From the NCBI GenBank assembly GCA_033439765.1, contig JAULSN010000004.1, positions 878,001 to 942,000 of the forward strand: a stretch of 64,000 nt of DNA. The letters are read 5' to 3'. Below the pieces are notes generated by a model that saw only the letters and a program-made list of their open reading frames with translations, was not told the DNA's origin and did not search any database. The DNA is from Lasiosphaeria ovina (taxonomy: Eukaryota > Ascomycota > Sordariomycetes > Sordariales > Lasiosphaeriaceae). Both the position numbers and the translations under genes were made by a program. The stretch's first letter is position 1, and each line of letters starts with the position of its first letter. This document shows, piece after piece, positions 55,618-64,000 of the stretch.

Positions 55618-56993
55618 CTTAGTTCTTTTCGTCTTTCTTGTTTCTTTCCTCTTTGGGTTCTTTATAGTGCTGCATTTTTTTAGCCTGGGTGGCTGCGAGT
55701 CGAGCGGTGCATTCGGGACGGGAAATAAACAGAATATACAGACTGAACAGTATTCGATGCTTCGTGTGTGCATTTCTTTCCCTGTTTGATGCCATGCGAT
55801 TAGAAAGGGGTGACGGATGAACTGGTGCATAAAAGTTGTGACAGTCGGGCTAGTGCCGGTGTTGGTGTACGTTGCTTCCCGACCTAAAATCCAGGCACCG
55901 AGCGTCGTACACCCACCAAGAACCCAAACCTGTCTTGTGTTTAGGCCGGTAACGAGTATCTCTGTCTCTATCCTGATTGTTCTATAAGGTGAATCGGCAC
56001 GATTCGCATGCCACAGCCGCGTGATTAAGAATGTGAAGTGAACTTACCTGTTTCCAAGTTCCAGCAGATTTGAAGGGCACACATCCGGATTGCCACTCGC
56101 GCTGCTTAAAGATCCTAGTGTGTTAATCAGTCAAAACAAGAAAAAGACAGCCATTCTTCCGGGTTATCAAGGCAAGGTAGTCAGATTTTAGTCCCCGGCT
56201 TTGCTGTGAAAGCCCAACCCTTGGACTGCCTCTGCAAAACCTTCCCTTGCTGTAGCCTTCAGCAGAGCCGGGGCAAAACCGTAAAATCACCCCGAGCCTT
56301 GCTGTTTGTTAGGCTGGCTCTGACGCCTTGCTCTCAAGGATTCCTTCGTAAATACGAGCAACGTCAATTCTCTCGTACTGCCCCGTCAGCAGTACAAGCA
56401 TCACACACCCGCTAAGAGGCCATTAAGCACCCCTTTCTGCCTTTGACCAGGCGCTCGACGCTGTACAGTAAAAGCCAGAGCAGAACGAGGGGCCGGAGAT
56501 ATTTCCGCACCTGGCTAATGTCTGGAACTTTGACTGTTCATACAGGGGCTTCTGTAACCGCCAGCGGCCGCTCGCAAGAAAGAAGCAAAGCAGTGCAGTT
56601 CCTAAAGCCTATGACAGCGCGAGGGGAACGAGCGGGCCAATGGCACGCCATTAGCTACACGGCCCCTTGCAAGACGCGCAACAGCTGGCGCCTTGGTGCT
56701 CGCAGGTTGATGTTGCTGTTCCGCGGCAGCCTCTCCGACTCCCCAGGGGCAAACAGGCAGACAGACGGAAGCGCAACTGGAGGGCATGAGCCATGCAAGA
56801 GACGGCCTGAGTATCTCCATGAACAGCCAGGATGGCTTTCCAAAGTCAGCAGTGGCCGTTGTTGGGTTGGGATCGACGCCTGAACAGCCGCCAGGCACCT
56901 ACCTGGGTACGCATGCACCGCTGGCGATGTCTGTGAGATCTGCCGCATTAGTGTATCAGTAGGCGAGGTCCTTTAGACTAATTCTATACCATG
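55618..56993. other. intergenic, no gene recognised
   Basis: 3' UTR of the monooxygenase gene, then about 1.2 kb with short frames only. No RNA gene recognised. Confidence 0.45.
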
Positions 56994-57335
56994 TCATGGC
57001 CAGCCAAATCCGAGTCGAGGCAGCAACAACAAAGAGACAACAGGCCCAAGAAAAGGATCGGCATTCGTAAGCTTGCTGCCTCCCGGGCATGAGGCCGCCA
57101 TGACCAGTTCGAGGCTGGACGGCGACCACAACTGCGCGACGCCGGGCCACAGCCAGTGGAGAGTCTCGAGAGGCTTTAGTTCCGTCCAGGGTTCACGAAC
57201 TCGGGGAATTGAAGCCACACGATTACCAAACAAATGCCAATCACTGATGCGGGTCAGTAATTGTGGCGGCCAATCCAGAAGCTCGAGTCTCGGGAGCGTC
57301 TCGGCGTTCGGGATGATAGTGATTGCTAATAATTA
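56994..57335 (-). pseudogene. leucine-rich protein fragment (possible F-box/LRR relic)
   Basis: An open minus-strand stretch reads AITIIPNAETLPRLELLDWP, then LKPLETLHWLWPGVAQLW and SSLELVMAASCPGG. The ETLPRLELL and PLETLHWL phrases look like leucine-rich repeats of fungal F-box-type proteins. It has no clear start, and no matching upstream exons were found. It could also be chance. Confidence 0.3.
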
Positions 57336-58089
57336 GGTGAATCGAAAGACTGGACAGACAAAATAAATTCCAACAGCACCCAACTAATTCCATGGGTAAG
57401 GTAGTTAACTAAATGGTGGAGCTTACCAATTGAGCACTCATCAGGTTGGCCGAGGCAGCTGTGTGACGTAGTCCACGGCGACGATAGCATGCCTGGCTCA
57501 CAGCAAGCCATCAATGGGGAAATTATACGCAAAGGGTGCCGTAGAATTGTAATCAACAAAGTACCGCGGGCCCTCTGATTGGCCAATTCGCAGCTACTTC
57601 GATGGCCTACGTCCTGATTACCTCGACCCGATTAGTGATCATGGCTCCAGACAGCCTAGCCGTACGACAACCTCGCTTTGTCAAGGCGAGCGGCGCACTC
57701 GGTTCGCTGGGACAAACAAAGACTTAGTCAGGGCACCAAACGTGCTGTCGTTCACGACTGTGCATTCCAAATCCCACGCAATTCCGGGCCTGCGCGGTGC
57801 AGGGTCTCACTCACTCCCAGCGGGCTCGACCCACGAATGCCTATGCTAGACAGGCACGCCGCCCAGAAGAAGAGTGATTGGAAATGTACTGAGTAACACG
57901 ATCGTGGCATGACGTTATGTCGCGACGCAAGAGACAAATATAAAGAGCAGACGGCTCCCGGGTGTGAGTTTCTATTCTGTATCACACTCACCCGTCCAAT
58001 CCAACAAATCCGAACCAAACAACATCCCCAACATCAACCAACATCACCAAACCCCGCCGCCCACACCAGCAAACGCAACAGACACCACA
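57336..58089. other. intergenic, promoter of alpha/beta hydrolase
   Basis: An AAATATAAAGAGC TATA-like element near 57936-57946 is about 150 bp before the hydrolase ATG. No other gene recognised. Confidence 0.5.
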
Positions 58090-59125
58090 ATGTCGACCCA
58101 AGCCAACGCAAAGACTCTCTTCCTCACCGTCGCCGGCACGCAGTTCGCGTACCGCCTGATCGGCAACAGCACGCCGGCCGCCGCTGGCTCTCCACCACTG
58201 CTACTCCTCAACCACTTCCGCTCGACCATTGACCTCGTACGTGCCCTGCCCCCCCCCCCCCCCAATTAAACCCCTCACCAAATCAACCAAACCTAACCCC
58301 TAGCAGTGGGACCCGCTCCTCGTCGACGGCATCGTCGCGGGCGGCCGCCAGGTGATCACATACGACTACTCGGGCGTAGGCCTTAGTGGAGGCGAAGTCA
58401 AACTATCCATTCGCGAGTTTGCGGCCGACGTGATCGCCTTCCTGACCTCCCTCCTCCCAACCCTCCCCAACAACGTCACGAACGTCGACGTGCTCGGATT
58501 CTCGATCGGCGGGCACGTCGCCCAACAACTCGTCCTCGACGCGCCCGACCTCGTCAACAAGCTCGTGCTGGCCGGCACGGGACCCTCCGGCAGCCTCGGC
58601 ACGCCGCGGCACCCGCCCATGGCAGAGGTACAAACAGGGATCATGGGCGCCGCTCCCGACGGCGCCGCGACCGCCGACGCGTTCTTCCCCTCGTTCATCG
58701 CGCGGGATGAGGGCAACGCCTGGCTAGGCCGGATCACGGCGGGCGGGCGCGCGGCGACGGCCGGCAAGAACGGCGAGCCGCCGTTCGCCTTCTTCCTGAC
58801 GGGGCCCGGGCTGCCACGCCTGATCCGCGCGTACCTGGGCTGGGACGCCGAGCCGCTGCCGTACGCGCTGCTGCAGACGGTGCAGAAGCCCGTGCTGGTG
58901 ACGGCGGGCGACAATGACTTGATCGTCGGCACGCCGAACTCGTTCGAGCTCGCGCGCCAGATCCCGAATGCCAACTTTGTCATGTTCCCTGGTTCGGGGC
59001 ATGGGCATTTGTTTCAGTATGCGGAGTTCTACGCGAAGCAAGTCACGAGTTTTTTGAATGGTGAGTTTCCGGCCGCGCCCAAGGTTGCTGGTGTCATTGC
59101 GCCGCTCGGCTCGCAGGGCCTGTGA
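58090..59125 (+). CDS. alpha/beta-hydrolase
   Basis: Two exons, 58090-58236 and 58307-59125, give 321 residues. The intron opens GTACGTGCC and contains a run of 14 C. The oxyanion-side motif LLNHFRSTID and YDYSGVGLSGG precede the nucleophile elbow VLGFSIGG (Ser115). Likely Asp is in VTAGDNDLIV and His in GSGHGHLFQY, completing a triad. No signal peptide, so probably cytosolic. It resembles the epoxide hydrolase/haloperoxidase-like group; the substrate is not predictable. No clear cluster partners. Confidence 0.87.
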
Positions 59126-59597
59126 GTGAGGGCTGAGATGCGCTGCACTCATTTGTTGTGTGTTTGTTGCTTTAGGGGTGGTCATTGGACGGGAGGAGCA
59201 AAGAGACACTGGCGGGGGATAGATTGTAAAGGCTCGACTTTGGTATAGACTCGGTACATACGCTCCTTATAGTTCAATAGAGATCAGGTGAATTTGTTGC
59301 TGGCATCCGTGTTGCCTGGTCGTGAGAGCCGAGAACAAGTGTGAAAAAGGGTTGCTTGCCTCTCTTTGAAGAGACATGTTCATGATTGAGCGGGTTTGGC
59401 GGAAAGGCTGGCGGGTTCAAGTTGTTGTGCAGGGGAATACAGTTCTGCCATGGCAAGATATTACAAACCTTGCGCGTGGACTTCAGCGAACAAATGGGTC
59501 CAAACCAAAACTGTAAATTCCCAAATCAACATACAGCGCCGCCATCTGCAGGTAGCGCCATTCTGCATCTCCGCTCTGCTCTGCCTTCGGCCCAGAC
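59126..59597. other. convergent intergenic region
   Basis: 3' flanks of the hydrolase and the Q/G-rich gene. No gene recognised. Confidence 0.45.
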
Positions 59598-60489
59598 CTA
59601 GTCCGAGTCGCTGCTGTCCGAACTGCCGCTCGAGCCAGAGCTGCCGCTCCCCTTGTGGCTCTTCTTCTTGTGCTTCTTGTCCTTCTTCCCCTCCTTGCCA
59701 TGCTTGTCCTTCTTGTCCTTCTTGACCTTGCCGAGCTTGCTGTTTGTAAACCGATGTTAGCAACCGCTCATCGAACCCGAAAGACAACAGAAAAGAGCAA
59801 GCGTACGCCCCGCTCCCACCAAGCGCAGCGCCCAGAGCCGTCCCTAGCACGCCGCCGCCACCGCCGCCACTGCCGTGGCCGCCAGCCGAGTGGCCCAGCA
59901 CAGCGCCGGCGGCCGCGGTGAAGAGCGTGCCGCCAATGCCGCGGTCGCCTTGTCCGGGGCCTGGCTGGCCCCCAGCATACTGTCCGGGCGCGCCGTAGCC
60001 TTGGCCTTGCTGCTGCTGGTGCTGGTGCTGGTGCTGCTGCTGGTTGTAATACTGCGCCTGTCCCTGGTCCTGCTGCGGCGACGGATAGGGATTGGGCGCG
60101 TTGAACTGCTGGTGTTGTGGAGGGTACTGCTGCGGGTACTGCGGCGGCTGCGGCGAGGGGTAGCCGGCGGGCGGGGGGGAGCTGTACGGGCTGCCTTGCG
60201 GAGGTCCTTGCTGGTACTGCGGGTTCGGGGAATACGGGTAGCCGCCCTGCTGCGCCAGAGTAAAGTTAGCGGAGTTTCGCAGCCATGTGTGCGCATTCCG
60301 CGCATCCGGCGCGTCGTGCAACGGCCATTGCAAATGCAACGTGCAACGAACCTGCTGCGGGGCATTCAGAGGTGAGCCCTGGCCCTGGCCTTGGCCCTGC
60401 GGATAGGAGCTCTGCTGGTTGTAGCCCTGCTGGCCCGGATTGCTGTAGCCGTAGCCCTGCTGTTGGTTGTAGTAGTCTTGGTTCGACAT
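59598..60489 (-). CDS. Gln/Gly/Pro/Tyr-rich protein with glycine-zipper segment and Lys-rich tail
   Basis: Three exons, 60489-60352, 60249-59807 and 59739-59598, keep phase and give 240 residues. The N-terminal two thirds are low complexity (NQDYYNQQQGYGYSNPGQQG, then many Q, P, Y, H), prion-like in composition. A glycine-rich amphipathic stretch follows (GGTLFTAAAGAVLGHSAGGH, then GVLGTALGAALGG), resembling glycine-zipper membrane segments. The C-terminal tail is Lys/His-rich and ends in Ser/Gly/Asp repeats (SGSSGSSGSSDSD). Similar fungal proteins are known only as uncharacterised. It could phase-separate or bind membranes; that is inference. Confidence 0.75.
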
Positions 60490-61509
60490 GTTGTGAATGT
60501 GGTCTGGTGTAATTGCTAGGTTAGGTTGATGGAGAACGGAACGGCGGGCTGTCTGTGACGTGATGTGAAGTGGAGCTGGCGGTATTGTCGATAGCGGGGT
60601 TATCTTGGCGAGCTCAGAAGGAGCTTTCTGTCTCCCCTTTTGCCCCACAGAGCCCGCCGTGCCGGAGCCAACCAACTGCCAAAGTTGAGGTGGTCTTGGC
60701 TGCAGCTCTCAGGCCTATAATTGGCCAGAATTGGAAGTGCATTCCTCCGGCCAAAGGTACGTACCCCTTTCGAGCGCAGCGAGCAGCCCGCCGGAGGGCC
60801 GCCGGAGGCAGAACTTGCTTCTTCCTTCAATGTAAACGTTCAGGGTTGTAAGTGATTCAGTCTTTCCTACGATTTACACAGCCTCTTCCGGAGAAAGACG
60901 TCTACATATGTCCAACAAGAATCATGTGGCCGCAGCTCGAACAACAGAGACTCATCTAATTACCATCCCGCACTTCTAACCTCAATTTGTCAGGGGAAAA
61001 GAAGACATCGGGAAACATCACTCCAAACGAGTCTCTTGGTTAGACTTAGCGAATGGGTAGGATGTGCGCTGCAAGCCACGCGGCAGATGCTAAGCCGGAA
61101 GGGAATGGCAAGATTTTAATCTAATTATGTCATTGGCTGGGTCCGAGGTCACTACCTACCATATACCGGTCCGGGCGCAGAGCAGATCTAGTATAGACGT
61201 CTTGTTGGCGAGTCTGCCTAATTGCTAATTGAGTCTAAACGCTCATGGATCTACAAACACAAGTCAACTGCTGCTTGAGGCAACCTGCAAGACGGAACTA
61301 CACAGCACATCTTGCCCCGCTCCTAATTATGCATGCCGTGAAGACATTTTTGGAACCCCTGTCGCACGAGAGCTGGCACCAATCACGTTTGAGGAGTGAC
61401 ATATCTTCATCTTCCCTCCCATTCCCTTCCAGCCGCTGCTCCCCTTCCTGTGCACATTTTGACCGTTCTCACTGATTTTCTTTTATCTACTTCTCCCAGC
61501 TCGGGCCCA
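60490..61509. other. divergent intergenic region between Q/G-rich gene and arsH
   Basis: Contains repeat copy C (60769-60820). No gene recognised in the rest. Confidence 0.5.
60769..60820 (+). repeat. dispersed GC-rich repeat, copy C (partial)
   Basis: CTTTCGAGCGCAGCGAGCAG followed by CCCGCCGGAGGGCCGCCGGA and GGCAGAA. It matches the left part and core of copies A and B but lacks their right part. Confidence 0.6.
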
Positions 61510-62674
61510 ATGCTCCGCCGTCCGCCTGTCCGCCCCTTACAGTCCTGCACGATCCCCCTCCGGATTCCGAGGAGCAGGTTCGTCTCAGCCAGCACCGCCA
61601 CCCAGCACACATCCACCCTTCAAACAACACGGTCTGTCCGCCGCCGGCCCGACATGGGCGACCTGAACAACACCGAGGCAGCAAGGGCGCACCTGCAGCC
61701 CGTCACCGACCCCGCGTATCAGTTCCGCTCGTTTGCCATATGTCCCTGCGATGACGACCCGGCCGTGCGCCAGAAGTACCGCCCGTTCCTCCTCGACGAC
61801 GCAATAGCCGACTCGGACTGGGTGGCGAAGCTCGAGCTGGCCACGGTCGCGCACATGGTCGACACGGAGCTGCTCGCGCAAGGACAGGACAGGTTACGGG
61901 TCCTTGTGCTCTATGGGAGTCTCAGGGACCGGTTCGCGCCCCGACCCACTACATGTGGCAGACATGTAATCAAGACGCTGACGGTGGTGTGCGGCCGATA
62001 CGCAGGTCATACTCGAAGCTCGTCGCCTACGAAGCCGCTCGCATCCTTTTCCGCCTCGGCTGCGACGTGCGCGTGTACGACCCGCTGGGCCTCCCGGTCA
62101 AGGACGACCGGCAGCACGACCACGCCAAGGTGCGCGAGCTGCGCGAGCTCAGCAGGTGGAGCGACGGCCATGTCTGGGTGAGCCCGGAGCAGCACGGAAA
62201 TCTGGTGCGTTTTCCGTCAAGTGTCCCCCGTGACAAGAACCAAATTAACAGGCCGCTCTTTGCGCCGCGTATTAGACTGCCGTCTTCAAGAACCAGATCG
62301 ACTGGATCCCGCTGTCGACGGGCGCGGTGCGGCCGACGCAGGGGCGCACGCTAGCGATTGCGCAGGTCAGCGGCGGGTCGCAGTCGTTCAACGCGGTCAA
62401 CTCGCTACGCATCCTCGGGCGCTGGATGCGCATGTTTGCCATCCCCAACCAGAGCTCCATCCCCAAGGCGTGGACGTGCTTCACCGACGCCAACGATCCG
62501 GTGGACGGCGGCAGCCGCTTCAAGCCGAGCTCTAATAGAGACCGACTCGTGGATTGCATGGAGGAGTTTGTCAAGTACACGGTGGTCATGCGCCCGCACT
62601 TCCATCTGTTTGGCGACCGGTTCAGCGAGAGGGAGGAGAGGAAGGCTGCCCCGGCGGAGCCCTTGTCTATTTAG
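61510..62674 (+). CDS. arsH: ArsH, NADPH-dependent FMN reductase of arsenical resistance
   Basis: Three exons, 61510-61931, 62006-62204 and 62276-62674, keep phase and give 339 residues. The ArsH core is unmistakable: [20 protein letters not shown] (FMN phosphate loop), [60 protein letters not shown] and [18 protein letters not shown]. ArsH oxidises trivalent organoarsenicals to pentavalent forms and has general NADPH:FMN quinone-reductase activity. The first 48 residues ([20 protein letters not shown], then more Arg/Ser/Thr) are not part of the family core and look like a mitochondrial presequence; an internal start at 61654 (MGDLNNTEA) would give the usual length. No arsenite exporter or arsenate reductase is seen nearby. 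Confidence 0.95.
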
Positions 62675-62885
62675 GCATGTACATACTGGCACTATCCATA
62701 TTGTCAGACTCCATCTTTGTACTTGGTAATCCGGTTGAAGATGTCGGATTCAACCGCCAGTCTTCGTATGGAGGCAGAAAGTGTCGGAGTGTACTTGTAA
62801 TCAACGGTTTTGATTGTTCAGCTGAACGCAGCCACCGGGCCACTGCCCTTGAGTGCAAAACCCAGCCAACTGACATTCGAGGAAA

Positions 62886-63005
62886 TAAGGACTTTCGAGG
62901 GCAGCGAGTAGCTCGCCTCCGCCGCCCCCGGAGGGCCGCCGGAGGCAAAAGGGAAAGAAAAAAGGCCATTCAGCTCCCCTTCCTAACTTGCCAGCTAGCG
63001 TATTA
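62886..63005 (+). repeat. dispersed GC-rich repeat, copy B
   Basis: CTTTCGAGGGCAGCGAGTAG, then CCCCGGAGGGCCGCCGGAGG, CAGCTCCCCTTCCTAACTTG and AGCGTATTAA. It aligns with copy A (34679-34800, opposite strand) over about 115 bp. It ends about 120 bp before the 5S gene. Confidence 0.7.
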
Positions 63006-63123
63006 ATATACGAGCTCGCCAATAGGACAGATAGACCCAATGGAGGACCAATGCTCATGTGCCACCAGACCACTAGGGTATTGCGCCCTTCCAATATAGA
63101 GAAGCCTGCCTCCTCTATGTACC

Positions 63124-63242
63124 ACATACGACCATACCCATTGGAAAATTCGGGATCCCGTCCGCTCTCCCATAGACAAGCCAATGAGGGCCAGACTAGT
63201 AGTTGGGTCGCTGACGACCAGCGAATCCCTGGTGTTGTATGT
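63124..63242 (+). rRNA. 5S rRNA gene
   Basis: 119 nt, the normal 5S length, from ACATACGACC to GTTGTATGT, whose ends pair as helix I. Helix II pairs as CCCATTGG with CCAATG-A-GGG. The conserved GTCCGCTCT, AGTAGTTGGGT and CCAGCGAATCCC elements are present, and a T5 terminator follows at once (CTTTTTACC). Sequence differs in several helices from the copy at 20905 while keeping pairing. Confidence 0.88.
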
Positions 63243-63310
63243 CTTTTTACCATTTTCGACTCTTTAGCCACTCTCAGCGCTCCGCTCCGCCATCACCAGC
63301 TACTCGTCTC

Positions 63311-64000
63311 TCACAGCCAAGCAGGTGTCTCCCGTCGCTGTATCACACGCCATAGTGCGAACATGAAGATACTGGCAATCATGTACGCGAGGCCAGCGAA
63401 TATCTGAGCATAGAGGTACGGCCGCGGGGCAGGTATCTCGCGCAGCCGCAGCCCGATCACCTCGGCCACTGGAGAGGTTCAGCAGAGCGCTTGCATGACA
63501 GGAAAGCGCTTGCCACTTACAAGCTGTGGGGACAACAACAGCAGCCCAAGACAGAGACAGCAGCGACTGGAGGTTTCTGAGGCCGGCGACCTCGACGCAG
63601 AGAGGGCCGATAGTCTATAACAGAGCCTGTAAGTGTGATGCCAGAATTTGTGGTGGCCTGCGGAGAAACAATGGCAGAGCAACGCACCATCCAGAAAATG
63701 CCGAGGATTGCTCCACAGAGAACAGCAAAGGCAGCCGTCAGACCGAACGAGTTGGCCGGAATCCACAGCGCAAAGCATATTACGCCGCACAGAAACGTGA
63801 GCGCGCACGCCGTCACGGTCCTCGACCAGCGGTCGCTGACGATGCCGATAACCGGCCGGCCCACCGCCGTGCCGATATTCAAGAGGCCCACAACATCAGT
63901 TGCCTGGCTGCTCGACAAGCCGACCTGCAGCGCATAGTCGGACAGCGAAAACAGCAGGACAATGTACCCGAACATGCTGACAAACGCCCACAGCAGCAGC
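63311..64000 (-). CDS. monocarboxylate-type MFS transporter, C-terminal part
   Basis: The gene runs off the window at 64000; only the 3' end is here. Exons: beyond 64000-63688, 63614-63521 and 63468-63311, in phase, stop at 63313. The visible part covers the second half of an MCT/Mch-like MFS: SSSQATDVVGLLNIGTAVGRPVIGIVSDRWSR, which carries the inter-helix loop motif. Further helices and ATIGPLCVEVAGLRNLQSLL-type sequence follow, and a final helix (YLYAQIFAGLAYMIASIFMF). Fungal members move monocarboxylates, riboflavin or other small acids. The substrate is unknown. It is convergent with arsH, but the link is not obvious. Confidence 0.82.

Noticed and set aside
1..64000. CRISPR arrays, operons, Shine-Dalgarno sites, replication origins
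   Set aside because: The window is fungal nuclear DNA; no regularly spaced repeats or bacterial signals were seen.

Overview
The window looks like nuclear DNA of a filamentous ascomycete, probably a sordariomycete; I cannot name a species. Most genes have one to four short introns with GTRNGT donors and CAG or TAG acceptors. 5S rRNA genes are dispersed, and the protein families are typical of these fungi: CFEM, HET, NACHT with C2H2 fingers, UstYa, SIT siderophore transporters and rhodopsin-like 7TM proteins. Exon boundaries below were read by eye from splice motifs, reading phase and family length.

Layout. 1.4-7.0 kb: a CFEM GPI protein and a divergent siderophore-type MFS transporter share a promoter with an inverted pair of SreA-type GATA sites; an APC permease follows. 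8.9-12.8 kb: a decayed SnoaL-like gene, then three paralogous small cysteine-rich genes in tandem. 13.5-14.2 kb: a strongly G-depleted tract next to an intron-bearing tRNA-Thr. 14.6-17.5 kb: an OPT transporter. 17.5-28.2 kb: mostly gene-poor, with a 5S-like gene, a frameshifted secreted protein, an HExxH protein, a decayed flavin monooxygenase and a small one-TM protein. 28.8-30.7 kb: a damaged HET gene. 31.6-41.1 kb: a yapsin-like aspartic protease, a UstYa-family protein, an unknown one-TM protein and a CE1 esterase. 41.3-51.2 kb: an interrupted tRNA-Pro, an intact HET gene, a decayed SNF2/RING helicase and a decayed NLR (NACHT plus C2H2). The NLR is split by a 1.07-kb element with 40-bp terminal inverted repeats and an 8-bp target duplication. 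52.5-64 kb: a rhodopsin-like 7TM protein, a luciferase-like monooxygenase, an alpha/beta hydrolase, a Q/G-rich protein, arsH, a 5S rRNA gene and the 3' end of a monocarboxylate-type MFS gene.

How the parts work together. The clearest functional unit is CFEM plus siderophore transporter under a probable iron-responsive bidirectional promoter. The HET and NLR genes fit heterokaryon-incompatibility or immunity loci that turn over quickly; several have C-to-T type nonsense changes that resemble repeat-induced point mutation (RIP). No CRISPR array, rDNA unit, origin or PKS/NRPS cluster was seen.
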